NCBI GenBank assembly: GCA_017445875.1
Contig: JAFSRZ010000022.1
Location: 1-57,450 of the forward strand
Direction of reading: 5' to 3'
DNA: 57,450 nucleotides
Source of the DNA: Oscillospiraceae bacterium
Lineage (GTDB): Bacteria; Bacillota; Clostridia; Oscillospirales; Oscillospiraceae
Numbering within the stretch: the first letter of the stretch is position 1; each line of letters opens with the position of its first letter. The notes under the pieces were generated by a model. That model had not been told where the DNA came from, made no database searches, and saw nothing but the letters and a program-made list of their open reading frames with translations. Both the position numbers and the translations under genes were made by a program. This document shows, piece after piece, positions 1 to 8,678 of this stretch.

Positions 1-9
1 AACTTGAAA

Positions 10-56
10 CCGCCCCACCCGGCGCGATGCGCCACCCTCCCCGCATGCGGGGAGGG
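10..56 (-). repeat. Dispersed double-hairpin element, copy 1
   Basis: Two adjacent stem-loops: GGCGC-gat-GCGCC at 21-33 and a perfect 22-bp palindrome at 35-56 with CCCTCCCC arms. Read on the minus strand it matches the copies at 21881 and 50778, which lie in the other orientation. It is intergenic and non-coding. A related perfect hairpin (arms CCTCCCCCGC/GCGGGGGAGG) follows at 117-139, with a GTCGCG-T-CGCGAC palindrome at 141-153. Confidence 0.7.
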
Positions 57-196
57 CTTCGCGGGACTTCCGACAGGGAAAACGTAACAATTCCACAGGA
101 AATGTCGGGCTTTCCGCCTCCCCCGCACGGCGGGGGAGGTGTCGCGTCGCGACGGCGGGGGCAAAACAAACCTTGCCAACGATTCTTTTCAGCATA

Positions 197-260
197 TTTC
201 ACCGCACAGGTCGAAAACTTTATACATACTTGCTGTTTCACCGCACAGGCCGGAATCTTT
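197..260 (+). repeat. Imperfect direct repeat upstream of thiI promoter
   Basis: Two 25-bp copies (197-221 and 236-260) share the core CACCGCACAGG and end in CTTT. The second copy runs into the -35 box of the thiI promoter. A third copy sits at 10834-10858, just ahead of another TTGCGT-type promoter. It could be a regulator-binding site or a small mobile remnant. Apart from this and the palindromes, nothing else is seen in the first 315 bases. Confidence 0.5.
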
Positions 261-288
261 GCGCGGCACTGGAAAAGCCGGACATAAT
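259..288 (+). promoter_or_regulatory. Probable sigma-A promoter for thiI
   Basis: -35 TTGCGC (259-264), 18-bp spacer, -10 CATAAT (283-288), about 28 bases before the chosen thiI start codon. Confidence 0.5.
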
Positions 289-315
289 ATGATATCATGG
301 GGTACGGGTGATTTT

Positions 316-1494
316 ATGGAAACCAAAGAAACATTGCTCTTGAAATTGGGGGAAGTCGTGCTGAAAGGCCTCAACCGCCGGGCGTTCGAGGACAGACTGT
401 TATCGAATGTAAGCCGGCGTCTGCGGCGCTACGGCAGTTTCCAAATTTATATGCGGCAGAGTACGATTTACGTCGAGCCGCTGGGCGTCGACTGCGATAT
501 GGACGCCGCTTTCGACGCGGCGCGGCAGGTATTCGGCGTCGTACGCGTCGCCCGCGCTATGCCGTGCGAACGTGACCCGGAAGCAATCCGGGAGGCCGCC
601 GCGCACTATTTAGCCGCCGACTTTGCCAAGGCGCGTACGTTCAAAGTCGAGACCAAACGCGCCGATAAACAGTATCCCATGAACTCCATACAGGTCAGTC
701 AGGCCGTCGGCGGACTGCTCGCCGAGACATTCCCGGATGTCCGCGCCGAAATGCGCAACCCGGATTTGACCGTCTACGTCGAAATCCGCGAAAAGGCCGC
801 CTATGTCCACACGCCGTCCGTCACCGGCGCGGGCGGACTGCCCGTGGGCATGGGCGGACGCGCTTTGAGCCTGATTTCCGGCGGACTGGATTCCCCGGTA
901 GCCTCGTGGATGATTGCGCGGCGCGGCGTCGAACTGGAGTTGATTCACTTTGTGTCGCCGCCGTACACCTCCCCGCAGGCACAGGATAAAGTGTTACAGC
1001 TTGCCAGACTGCTGACCGCCTCTTGTGGACGCATGAAAATTCACATCGTACCATTCACGCGCATTCAGGAGGAAATACGCAAACACTGTCCGGAAGCGTA
1101 CTTCACGCTGATTATGCGGCGGTTCATGATGCGGCTTGCACAGTCCGTGGCGAAACAGTCCGGCGTGACGGCACTTGTCACGGGGGAATCTCTCGGACAA
1201 GTAGCAAGTCAAACTATGAAAGCCTTAGCCGTGACGGAAAGCGTTGTGTCCGTGCCGGTACTCCGTCCGCTGATTGGTATGGACAAAGTCGACATTATCC
1301 ACATGGCGCAGAGAATCGGAACTTATGAAACGTCCATATTGCCGTACGAGGACTGCTGTACCGTGTTCACGCCGCGACACCCCGCGACGCGTCCGGCGCT
1401 GTCGGAAGTCGAGGCGGCGGAAGCCGCGCTGGACGTGGAGACACTGTGCGCGGAGGCGCTGTCGGGTACGGAATGGCAGTGGGTGAAGCCGTAA
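316..1494 (+). CDS. thiI: tRNA 4-thiouridine synthase ThiI
   Basis: Cytoplasmic ATP-dependent sulfurtransferase that makes 4-thiouridine at tRNA position 8 and can supply sulfur for thiamine. The 392-residue product has the N-terminal ferredoxin-like/THUMP region and a PP-loop pyrophosphatase motif SGGLDSPVASW near residue 190. There is no C-terminal rhodanese domain, as is usual in Firmicutes. The ATG at 316 is chosen because the family begins at METKETLLLKLGE; the frame is open further upstream but that sequence is the repeat region. It lies 18 bases ahead of cinA, so the two may be co-transcribed. Confidence 0.95.
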   Translation: METKETLLLKLGEVVLKGLNRRAFEDRLLSNVSRRLRRYGSFQIYMRQSTIYVEPLGVDCDMDAAFDAARQVFGVVRVARAMPCERDPEAIREAAAHYLAADFAKARTFKVETKRADKQYPMNSIQVSQAVGGLLAETFPDVRAEMRNPDLTVYVEIREKAAYVHTPSVTGAGGLPVGMGGRALSLISGGLDSPVASWMIARRGVELELIHFVSPPYTSPQAQDKVLQLARLLTASCGRMKIHIVPFTRIQEEIRKHCPEAYFTLIMRRFMMRLAQSVAKQSGVTALVTGESLGQVASQTMKALAVTESVVSVPVLRPLIGMDKVDIIHMAQRIGTYETSILPYEDCCTVFTPRHPATRPALSEVEAAEAALDVETLCAEALSGTEWQWVKP

Positions 1495-1512
1495 CGGCGG
1501 AAGGGAGACACT

Positions 1513-2772
1513 ATGACGCGTATCGCGGAAATTATCGCGGTTGGTACGGAACTCCTGTTAGGGAACATCGTCAACACCAACGCGCAGGAACTTTCACAGG
1601 CTCTTTCGTCGCTGGGAATCAATGTCTACTGGCACACGGTCGTCGGCGACAACGCCGGACGCCTCTGGGAAGCCGTCGAACGCGCCCGACACCGCGCCGA
1701 CATCATTATTACGACGGGCGGCTTAGGCCCCACGTACGACGATATTACCAAGCAGACCATTTGTCGGGCATTCGGACGGGAACTTGTCCCGCACCCGGAC
1801 ATTGTGGAGCAAATCCGCGCCCGCTACGAGCGCAACTTGCACAGTCCCATGCCCGAAAACAACGTCCGTCAGGCGGATTTGCCCAAGGACTGTACCATTT
1901 TTGACAATCCTGTCGGCACCGCGCCCGGCTGCGCGTTCGAGGACAACGGCGTACACGTTTTAATGTTGCCGGGGCCGCCGTTTGAAATGCGTACCATGCT
2001 GGAAGGCCACGCTATTCCCTATCTGCGGCGGCTGTCCAAGGACGTGATTGTGTCCCGCGACATTATGACTTTCGGCATGGGCGAAAGCCAAATAGAGGCA
2101 CTTTTACGCGACAAAATGGAACACATGTCAAACCCGACACTCGCCACGTACGCGAAACCAAGTGAAGTACGCCTCCGCGCCACGGCGAAGGCCGCAAGCG
2201 TGGAGGCGGCGGAAGCGATGTTGTCGCCGGTGGTATCGGACGTGACCGCGCTGTTAGGTGATATCGTGTACGGCGTGGACGTGCGGGGACTGGAATATGT
2301 GTGCGTGTCGGGACTGCGCGAACGCGGCTTGACGCTGGCGACCGCCGAAAGCTGTACGGGCGGACGCCTCGCGGCGCGTCTGACAGCGATTCCGGGCGTG
2401 TCGGCGGTGTACCGGGGCGGCGTGGTCAGCTACTGGACACAAGTCAAGGCCGACGTGTTAGGCGTCCCCGCTGACATTCTCGACACTTACGGCGCGGTGT
2501 CCGAAGCGACGGCGCGGGCTATGGCGGAATGTGTCTGCCGCGTGACGGGCGCACCGGTGGGTGTGTCCGTGACGGGCGTCGCGGGGCCAGACCGCGACGA
2601 GCGCGGCGTGGACGTGGGTATTATCTACATCGGCCTCGCTACGCCCGACGGCACCTTCTGCCGTGCTCTCGACTTGGGCAACCGCCGCCGCGACATCCTG
2701 CAAAATTTAGCGGGCAACCATGCCTTTGACCTCCTGCGCCGCTGGCTGTCCGGCCTGCCGCTGGAACTGTAA
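1513..2772 (+). CDS. cinA: CinA, competence/damage-inducible protein (NMN amidohydrolase)
   Basis: Full-length 419-residue CinA. An N-terminal MoCF/MogA-like domain (residues 1-170, with TTGGLGPTYDD) is followed by a C-terminal CinA domain carrying the active-site motif TAESCTGG near residue 278. In the known family the C-terminal domain deamidates nicotinamide mononucleotide in pyridine-nucleotide salvage, and the protein is often co-regulated with competence. It follows thiI by 18 bases with a GGGAGAC-type ribosome site. In many Firmicutes recA follows cinA, but here the next gene is the Asp23 protein behind its own promoter. Confidence 0.95.
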   Translation: MTRIAEIIAVGTELLLGNIVNTNAQELSQALSSLGINVYWHTVVGDNAGRLWEAVERARHRADIIITTGGLGPTYDDITKQTICRAFGRELVPHPDIVEQIRARYERNLHSPMPENNVRQADLPKDCTIFDNPVGTAPGCAFEDNGVHVLMLPGPPFEMRTMLEGHAIPYLRRLSKDVIVSRDIMTFGMGESQIEALLRDKMEHMSNPTLATYAKPSEVRLRATAKAASVEAAEAMLSPVVSDVTALLGDIVYGVDVRGLEYVCVSGLRERGLTLATAESCTGGRLAARLTAIPGVSAVYRGGVVSYWTQVKADVLGVPADILDTYGAVSEATARAMAECVCRVTGAPVGVSVTGVAGPDRDERGVDVGIIYIGLATPDGTFCRALDLGNRRRDILQNLAGNHAFDLLRRWLSGLPLEL

Positions 2773-2777
2773 CATAT

Positions 2778-2807
2778 CCCCTCTGTCGCCTGACGGCGGC
2801 GGAGGGG
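2778..2807 (+). terminator. Hairpin downstream of cinA, second dispersed palindrome type
   Basis: CCCCTC at 2778-2783 pairs with GAGGGG at 2802-2807 around an inner GCCG stem. It resembles 50661-50712 through the shared CCCCTCTGTCGCC word. There is no clear U-run, so termination is only possible; it may simply be a dispersed repeat. Confidence 0.35.
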
Positions 2808-2828
2808 CGAATTTCCGCGCCGGGGCGG

Positions 2829-2857
2829 TTGTAATCGGGGGCGGGATGTGGTACAAT
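2829..2857 (+). promoter_or_regulatory. Promoter for the asp23-nusB-xseAB-ispA operon
   Basis: -35 TTGTAA (2829-2834), 17-bp spacer, -10 TACAAT (2852-2857). It lies 54 bases before the Asp23 start codon. Confidence 0.65.
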
Positions 2858-2910
2858 GGCGCGAGTAATTACACGGCGTGAGGCCGTTTCAAGGAGAAGG
2901 AGAGTTTACC

Positions 2911-3285
2911 ATGTCTGAGAGCAGGGACTATATGACGCTTCCCGAAGAAAAGGGAACCGTCAACATTTCGGAAGAAGTGCTGGCGGCGGTAGTCGTGGGC
3001 GCGGTGCGGGAAGTCGAGGGCGTGTCGGGGATGATGACCGCCATGGGCAACAGCGTGACCAATCTGGTATCGAACACCAAGAACGCCAAGAAGAGCGCCA
3101 AGGGCGTGAAAATCGACATGACCGGGGACGCGCTGTCGGTGGAAATTTATTTAATGGTCGAGTACGGACACCCGATACCGGAAGTGGCGGCGAACGTGCA
3201 GAACGCAGTATTCACGTCCATTGAGGCCATGACGGGGTGTCCGGTGGAGGCTGTCAACGTGCATGTGGGCGGCGTGTCGCTATGA
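2911..3285 (+). CDS. Asp23/Gls24 family envelope stress protein
   Basis: A 124-residue Asp23/Gls24 domain (GTVNISEEVLAAVVVGAVREVEGVSG, split here as the family-typical N-terminus, through PVEAVNVHVGGVSL at the end). Known members are abundant cytoplasmic proteins tethered near the membrane and linked to cell-envelope stress. The start is the ATG at 2911, preceded by AAGGAGAAGGAG. The stop overlaps the nusB start (ATGA), implying coupled translation. Its place ahead of nusB is typical of clostridia. Confidence 0.93.
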   Translation: MSESRDYMTLPEEKGTVNISEEVLAAVVVGAVREVEGVSGMMTAMGNSVTNLVSNTKNAKKSAKGVKIDMTGDALSVEIYLMVEYGHPIPEVAANVQNAVFTSIEAMTGCPVEAVNVHVGGVSL

Positions 3286-3731
3286 CCAGAGACACCGCGA
3301 GAGAAATCGCCGTCCGTCTGGCGTACGAGTTGAGTTTCACGGACAGGCCGACGCCGGAACTGTTGGAGGAGCGGCTGAGCAGGGAGACATTCGCCGGACT
3401 GGCCGGTGAGGACGCGCTTTACAGAGACCCGCCCGGCGCGAAACAGCGCGACTATATCCGGCGTGTCGTGGAGGGCGTCGGGGCGCACGCCGCCGAACTC
3501 GATACCGATATTGAGCGCTATTCCGTGGGCTGGAAGTTTTCGCGGATACCGCTTGTCGCGTCGGCGATAATGCGCGTGGCGATGTACGAAATTCTGTACA
3601 TGCCCGACATTCCCAACGGCGCGGCGGTCAACTCCGCCGTGGAGATTGCCAAGAAGTACGAGACCCCCGAAACCGTGCGGTTTATCAACGGCATTCTGGG
3701 CAGTTTCGTCAGACAGGAAGCCGAGCGCTAA
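3282..3731 (+). CDS. nusB: Transcription antitermination factor NusB
   Basis: 149-residue all-helical NusB. It binds boxA RNA with NusE/S10 and supports antitermination on rRNA operons. Diagnostic segments are SRIPLVASAIMRVAMYEIL and PNGAAVNSAVEIAKKY near the middle and the C-terminal FINGILGSFVR. The start ATG overlaps the upstream stop by 4 bases. It sits in the conserved asp23-nusB-xseA-xseB-ispA order. Confidence 0.95.
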   Translation: MTRDTAREIAVRLAYELSFTDRPTPELLEERLSRETFAGLAGEDALYRDPPGAKQRDYIRRVVEGVGAHAAELDTDIERYSVGWKFSRIPLVASAIMRVAMYEILYMPDIPNGAAVNSAVEIAKKYETPETVRFINGILGSFVRQEAER

Positions 3732-3749
3732 CGTGGAGGAGGTGTCCGC

Positions 3750-5024
3750 ATGGAACAGACTGTCTACAGCGTGTCGGAAGTAAACCACATTATCAAGTCG
3801 TTACTGGACAGAGAACCCGCTTTACAGCGTCTGCACGTACGCGGGGAACTGTCCAATTACAAGATTTACCCGTCCGGACACCACTATTTCACGCTCAAAG
3901 ACCCCGAAGGCGCGTTGCGTTGCGTGATGTTCGCCGACCGGGCGTCGAGACTGCGTTTCCGTCCCGAAAACGGTATGAAAGTCGTGGTATCGGGGCGGGT
4001 GTCGGTGTTCCCCCGCGACGGTTCGTATCAACTCTACTGTGACGTGCTGACGCCGGAGGGTGCCGGAGACCTCGCCATAGCCTTTGAACAGTTAAAGGCG
4101 AAACTCTACGCCGAAGGCCTCTTTGACCCCGCGCACAAGAAGCCGTTGCCGCGTTTCCCGGAACGTATCGCTATTGTCACGTCGTCGGCGGGAGCCGCCG
4201 TCCACGACATGATACGCATTCTCCGCCGACGCTATCCAATCGCAAAAGTGATACTCCTGCCCGTGCGTGTACAGGGCGCGGAAGCCCCGCCCGAAATCGT
4301 CGGCGCGATTCGGTACGCCAACCGCTGGAATGTCGCGGACGTGCTGATTACGGGGCGCGGCGGCGGTTCGATGGAGGATTTATGGGCGTTCAACGATGAA
4401 CGGGTAGCGCGGGCTATTTATGAATCCCGGATTCCGGTCATTTCGGCGGTCGGACATGAGCCGGACGTGACGATTTCGGACTTTGTCGCGGACGCGAGAG
4501 CGTCCACGCCGTCGAACGCGGCGGAAATCGCCGTGCCGGACGGCGTCGACCTGCGGCGCTGGTTTCAGGACAGCGCGGCGCGTATGGCACAGGCCGAGAC
4601 ACTCCGCGTACACCGTCTCCGGGCGCGTTTGCAACAGTTATCGGAAAAGCGTGTCCTGCGCGACCAGTTAGCGTTTGTACAGGACAAACGGATGTTGTTA
4701 GTACACTTGCAACAGCGTTTAGGGGACTTGTCTATGGGCATGTTAGCGCGGCGGCGGTCGAAATTCGGGGCGCTGGCGGCGGCGCTGGACGCGCTAAGCC
4801 CGTTAAAAGTTCTGGGGCGCGGCTACGCCATGGTACAGGACGCGTCGGGAAAGATACTGCGCAACGGCGCGGACGTATCGCCGGGAGACCGCATAACAGT
4901 AACACTCGGACAGGGCGGTTTCCGCGCCACCGTCGACGCCCCGAAAAAGCGTCGCGGGCGTCCGCCGAAGTCCGAAGCCACGACGCCGGAAAATGTATCC
5001 CCAAACAACGGAAATGGAGGTTGA
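3750..5024 (+). CDS. xseA: Exodeoxyribonuclease VII large subunit
   Basis: 424-residue XseA, the catalytic large subunit of exonuclease VII, which degrades single-stranded DNA from both ends. An N-terminal OB-fold (residues 5-100, with ELSNYKIYPSGHHYFTLKD) precedes the catalytic domain (ITGRGGGSMEDLWAFNDE; SAVGHEPDVTISDFVADARASTP written here in part as VGHEPDVTISDFVADARAST), then a coiled-coil and C-terminal domain ending in a basic KKRRGRPPK tail. A GGAGGAGG ribosome site precedes the ATG. xseB starts 2 bases after the stop. Confidence 0.96.
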   Translation: MEQTVYSVSEVNHIIKSLLDREPALQRLHVRGELSNYKIYPSGHHYFTLKDPEGALRCVMFADRASRLRFRPENGMKVVVSGRVSVFPRDGSYQLYCDVLTPEGAGDLAIAFEQLKAKLYAEGLFDPAHKKPLPRFPERIAIVTSSAGAAVHDMIRILRRRYPIAKVILLPVRVQGAEAPPEIVGAIRYANRWNVADVLITGRGGGSMEDLWAFNDERVARAIYESRIPVISAVGHEPDVTISDFVADARASTPSNAAEIAVPDGVDLRRWFQDSAARMAQAETLRVHRLRARLQQLSEKRVLRDQLAFVQDKRMLLVHLQQRLGDLSMGMLARRRSKFGALAAALDALSPLKVLGRGYAMVQDASGKILRNGADVSPGDRITVTLGQGGFRATVDAPKKRRGRPPKSEATTPENVSPNNGNGG

Positions 5025-5026
5025 GC

Positions 5027-5254
5027 ATGACCTTTGAACAGAAACTTGGACGCTTGGAGGAAATCGTAGCGCGTCTGGAACGCGGCGACGCGCCGTTAGC
5101 GGATTCCCTGACACTCTTTGAGGAAGGCACGGCCTTAATCGCGGACTGTTCCGGGGAACTCGACCACGCGGAACAAAAAGTAGTCAAACTGATGAAGGGT
5201 TCCGACGGCGCGCCGGTTGAAACGCCGTTCGCGGGCGGGGAGGAATCAGTATGA
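5027..5254 (+). CDS. xseB: Exodeoxyribonuclease VII small subunit
   Basis: 75-residue XseB, which packs on the XseA coiled coil. Typical residues are FEQKLGRLEEIVARLERGDAPL (shown as the family-defining N-terminus) and SLTLFEEGTALI. The ATG at 5027 is chosen over the in-frame TTG at 5021, because GGAGG at 5016-5020 gives a 6-base spacing to 5027 and the TTG would overlap the xseA stop. It overlaps ispA by 4 bases. Confidence 0.93.
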   Translation: MTFEQKLGRLEEIVARLERGDAPLADSLTLFEEGTALIADCSGELDHAEQKVVKLMKGSDGAPVETPFAGGEESV

Positions 5255-6117
5255 GTTTCGAGCGACAATATGACGCGTACCGCGAGGCCGTGGAAACGTA
5301 TCTGGGCGGCCTGTTCACGGAGAAAGTATCGTGGGCGGACTTGTACGAGTCCATGCGCTACAGTCTGCTGGCGGGCGGGAAGCGTATCCGCCCCGTGTTG
5401 ACGCTGGCCTTTACACATCTGGGGACGCCGGACTGGCGCAAGGCGTTGCCGGTTGGCTGTGCCGTGGAACTCGTCCACACGTTTTCCCTGATTCACGACG
5501 ACCTGCCCTGCATGGACAATGACGACTTCCGGCGCGGGCGTCCGTCGAATCATAAGGCGTACGGCGAGACCTTAGCCGTACTGGCTGGGGATACCCTGCT
5601 TGCGGAGGCGTTCCGCCTCATCGCCGACGCCCCCGGACTGGACGCCGAAACCCGCGTACAGTGTGTGCGGATACTCTCCGAAGCGTCGGGGGCGTCGGGC
5701 ATGGCCGCCGGACAGGTTTTAGACACACTCCACGCGCCCCAAACTTTAGAGGAAATCCGGGAGGTACACCGTCTGAAAACCGGCGCAATGATTGCGGGGG
5801 CGTGTCAATTGGGCGCGACGATTTCCGGTACGCCGGGACTGTCCGACGCGGCGGAGACCTACGGACACAAAATCGGGCTGGCCTTCCAGATACAGGACGA
5901 CGTGTTGGACGTGACCGCCGACGCGGACGAACTCGGCAAGCCGGTTGGTTCCGATAAGGAGAGCGGCAAAGTGACCTATGTCGACCTGTTCGGCGTGGAC
6001 AAATGCGGCGAACTCGTGCGGACATGTACGGAAGAGGCTATTTCGGCGGTGTCGGCGTACGACCGGAACGGGTTTCTGTCGGCGTTAGCCCGTTCTCTGT
6101 CCGAACGGCGCAAATAA
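5251..6117 (+). CDS. ispA: Polyprenyl (farnesyl/geranylgeranyl) diphosphate synthase
   Basis: 288-residue trans-prenyltransferase making short-chain isoprenoid diphosphates, precursors of undecaprenyl phosphate and quinones. It shows GGKRIRP, the first Asp-rich motif DDLPCMDND with FRRGRPS after it, and the second motif FQIQDDVLD. The ATGA overlap with xseB marks an operon. The usual clostridial partner dxs does not follow; an unrelated secreted-protein gene does. Chain length cannot be fixed by eye. Confidence 0.93.
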   Translation: MSFERQYDAYREAVETYLGGLFTEKVSWADLYESMRYSLLAGGKRIRPVLTLAFTHLGTPDWRKALPVGCAVELVHTFSLIHDDLPCMDNDDFRRGRPSNHKAYGETLAVLAGDTLLAEAFRLIADAPGLDAETRVQCVRILSEASGASGMAAGQVLDTLHAPQTLEEIREVHRLKTGAMIAGACQLGATISGTPGLSDAAETYGHKIGLAFQIQDDVLDVTADADELGKPVGSDKESGKVTYVDLFGVDKCGELVRTCTEEAISAVSAYDRNGFLSALARSLSERRK

Positions 6118-6210
6118 TACGGCGATATCTCCCAAAAAGCGACAAGAGCGCGTCAAGCGCACAAGTCGATAATTTTCTCCACAATCAAAAGAACCGGGAG
6201 GCGGCACAAA

Positions 6211-7428
6211 ATGAAAAAACGCCTGTTCAGTACGCTGTTGATATGCTGTATGCTGGCGGCACTGTTCCCGTCGCACGTTTCGGCGCGGGTACGCTACGGA
6301 GATTGGAGCGACTGGAGCCGCAATTCTCCGCCGGACGCCCCGCTTGGCTGTACGATAGAGACAGAATGTCGTGATGTGGAAGATGTCGCGGCGCACACAG
6401 AGTACCGTTACGGCAGATGGGTCGGGGCAACTGTCAACTGGTGCAAGGAGTACGGCGAATCCCTCCACGGCGGGACTTACTCTGTAGAGGAAACAGAATG
6501 GTCAACCGTCCGCGCCACGAACACCGACACGTATTGGCTTTGCGGACATTTTGACTGGGAACATCCTTCGCATATCCACGCTTCCGGCACTGACCACAGA
6601 GGTTATCCGATGTGGACGAGATACAAAGTGGACGGTTACAGTAACCCGGACTTCTACTGGGAGGAAAGCCGCTGGGTTGACGCCGTTACCCATAGGGAAT
6701 GCCGCTGGCGGATTGTCTATTATGATTACACGGTCTGTTTCGACGCGAATGGCGGGAGCGTCAGTCCCACACAGAAGGATGTTACCAACGGTCAACGTTA
6801 CGGGGATTTGCCCGCGCCGAATTGGCAATATCACGATTTTTTGGGATGGTTCACAGACCGCGACGGCGGCACACAAATCACGCCCGACACTACGGTAAAT
6901 CTGTCGGACAATCAAACCCTGTACGCCCACTGGACATACGTACCGCCGACGTATACCGTGACATTCGACCCAAACGGCGGGAGCGGTTACATGTCGCCCT
7001 TGAAAGTAGCGGACAACGGAATCTTTGTTTTTCCAAGGTGTGGCTTCACACCCCCGTCCACGCCTCCAAACGCGGAGTTTGACGGCTGGCTGATGAACGG
7101 TACGGTTTATCAAGTCGGGGACACCGTGAAACTCAATGCCGACGCCGTTGCCGTCGCGCAGTGGTACGGTCTCGCGGTCAAGGACATTCTGCCGAACTGG
7201 AACGCCGTCACGATTCAACTTTCCAACGCGGTCAGAAAGCCCGTGTCGGTGGTCGTGTGCGCGTACTCGAACGACGGACAAATGCTCTCCTGCGCGGCGC
7301 GTACGGTTGACAGCGGCGCGTCAGTCGATTTAAGCCCCAGCACAACCGGAGCCGCGTACCTGAAAGCGTTTTTGTTGTCCCCCGACACTTCCGCCCCGCT
7401 CTGTGACCCCTTCCGCAAGGACTTCTGA
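6211..7428 (+). CDS. Secreted Trp-rich protein with two InlB/Flg_new repeats
   Basis: 405 residues. A Sec signal peptide (MKKRLFSTLLICCMLAALFP, cleavage likely after HVSA) leads to a Trp/Tyr/Cys-rich region (26-170) and two Listeria-Bacteroides (Flg_new) repeats at about 172-241 and 248-318, each with the FDxNGG start and an AHW/AQW end. A beta-rich tail follows. No LPXTG anchor or membrane anchor is visible, so it is probably secreted or loosely wall-bound. Such repeats act in adhesion or as spacers in surface proteins. Its function here is unknown. A GGGAGG ribosome site precedes the ATG. Confidence 0.8.
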   Translation: MKKRLFSTLLICCMLAALFPSHVSARVRYGDWSDWSRNSPPDAPLGCTIETECRDVEDVAAHTEYRYGRWVGATVNWCKEYGESLHGGTYSVEETEWSTVRATNTDTYWLCGHFDWEHPSHIHASGTDHRGYPMWTRYKVDGYSNPDFYWEESRWVDAVTHRECRWRIVYYDYTVCFDANGGSVSPTQKDVTNGQRYGDLPAPNWQYHDFLGWFTDRDGGTQITPDTTVNLSDNQTLYAHWTYVPPTYTVTFDPNGGSGYMSPLKVADNGIFVFPRCGFTPPSTPPNAEFDGWLMNGTVYQVGDTVKLNADAVAVAQWYGLAVKDILPNWNAVTIQLSNAVRKPVSVVVCAYSNDGQMLSCAARTVDSGASVDLSPSTTGAAYLKAFLLSPDTSAPLCDPFRKDF

Positions 7429-7442
7429 CAAGTTCGGACAGT

Positions 7443-7472
7443 TGCCGCCCCTTTACGATAGCGGGGGCGGCA
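7443..7472 (+). terminator. Hairpin after the InlB-repeat gene
   Basis: TGCCGCCCC (7443-7451) pairs with GGGGCGGCA (7464-7472). The following CACTTT is only weakly U-rich, so termination is probable rather than certain. Confidence 0.5.
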
Positions 7473-7482
7473 CACTTTCCGG

Positions 7483-7511
7483 TTGCGTTTTGCCGGACAG
7501 TCTGCTATACT
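7483..7511 (+). promoter_or_regulatory. Promoter for ruvCAB
   Basis: -35 TTGCGT (7483-7488), 17-bp spacer, -10 TATACT (7506-7511), 24 bases before the ruvC start. No LexA box was recognised by eye. Confidence 0.7.
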
Positions 7512-7535
7512 TTCGTCCGGCGGGGAGGTGAGGCC

Positions 7536-8045
7536 GTGCGGATACTGGGCATTGACCCCGGCTACGCCATTGTGGGCTTTGGACTGATTGACGCCGAACG
7601 CGGTCAGGCGCGTATGAGAACCTACGGAGCCATCACGACCCCGGCGGGACTGCCGCTGTCGAAACGCCTCTTGCAAATCGACCGCGACATGGAACAGCTT
7701 TTAGACACGCTCAAACCGGATGTCGTGGCGGTGGAGGAACTGTTTTTCAATACGAACCACACGACGGGCATTGCCGTGGCGCACGGGCGGGGCGTGATTC
7801 TGTGCGCGGTGGAGCGCTGCGGGGTTCCGCTGTACGAGTACACGCCGTCACAGGTCAAGATTTCGGTCACGGGCTACGGCAAGGCCGCCAAACGGCAGGT
7901 CATGGACATGACCCGCCGCATTTTGAAACTTGACACGCTTCCGAAACCCGACGACGCCGCCGACGCGTTAAGTATTGCGCTGTGCCACGCACGGAGCGCC
8001 ACGTCCCGTCTGCCCCGTGCGGACAGAACCGGGAAAACCGTTTGA
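7536..8045 (+). CDS. ruvC: Holliday junction resolvase RuvC
   Basis: 169-residue RNase H-fold endonuclease that cuts Holliday junctions. It begins MRILGIDPGYAIVGFGLI, which carries the first catalytic Asp. The second acidic residue lies in VAVEELFF, and the last two are in the C-terminal DDAADALSIALCH. The start is GTG, backed by GGGGAGGTGAG. ruvA and ruvB follow with 13- and 20-base gaps, giving a complete RuvCAB operon. Confidence 0.96.
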   Translation: MRILGIDPGYAIVGFGLIDAERGQARMRTYGAITTPAGLPLSKRLLQIDRDMEQLLDTLKPDVVAVEELFFNTNHTTGIAVAHGRGVILCAVERCGVPLYEYTPSQVKISVTGYGKAAKRQVMDMTRRILKLDTLPKPDDAADALSIALCHARSATSRLPRADRTGKTV

Positions 8046-8058
8046 TGGGAGGCAACAT

Positions 8059-8658
8059 ATGTTTTACTATCTCAACGGCACGGTTGCCGAACTGTTGCCC
8101 GGCATGGCGGTCATGGACTGCGGGGGCGTCGGGTACGCGTGCCGCACCACGTCCAACACGCTTTCGGCGCTGAAACGCGGTCAGAACGCCAAGCTGTACA
8201 CGTTTTTACATGTCGGGGACGCGATTTTCGACTTGTACGGGTTCGCCACGCGGAACGAGCTGGACGCGTTCCGCATGCTGATAGGGGTTTCGGGTGTGGG
8301 ACCCAAGGCCGCGCTGGGGATACTCTCGACCGTGACTCCGGACGCGCTGACACTGGCAATTGTGACCGAGGACGAACGCGCCTTGACATCCGCGCCGGGT
8401 ATCGGGAAAAAGATTGCGCGGCGCATGATACTCGAACTCAAAGACAGGCTGTCCGGGGAGACATTCGGCGGCGGCGCGGACGTATCCGGCGGCGGGGCGG
8501 TGCCGGTGTTCGTGGACAAGGCCACGGAAGCCGCGCAGGCCTTGACGGCGTTAGGCTATTCCGCGCAGGAAATCCGCACGGCGATGAAAGGCCTTGACAC
8601 CGCCTCTTTGCCGTTGGAGGAAATCATACGGCAGAGCCTGAAAAAAATGGCGAAGTAA
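8059..8658 (+). CDS. ruvA: Holliday junction branch-migration protein RuvA
   Basis: 199 residues. Tetrameric RuvA binds the Holliday junction and loads RuvB. It has an N-terminal OB fold (MFYYLNGTVAELLPG), two helix-hairpin-helix motifs (GVSGVGPKAALGIL and APGIGKKIARRMILELKD) and a C-terminal UBA-like domain (EAAQALTALGYS). The ATG at 8059 is preceded by GGGAGGC; the open frame extends further into ruvC but without family similarity. Confidence 0.96.
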   Translation: MFYYLNGTVAELLPGMAVMDCGGVGYACRTTSNTLSALKRGQNAKLYTFLHVGDAIFDLYGFATRNELDAFRMLIGVSGVGPKAALGILSTVTPDALTLAIVTEDERALTSAPGIGKKIARRMILELKDRLSGETFGGGADVSGGGAVPVFVDKATEAAQALTALGYSAQEIRTAMKGLDTASLPLEEIIRQSLKKMAK

Positions 8659-8678
8659 TACGGAAACGGACGTGAAGC

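Noticed and set aside
117..153. CRISPR-like palindromes near the left edge
   Set aside because: Short hairpins without spaced direct repeats; they fit the dispersed palindrome families instead.
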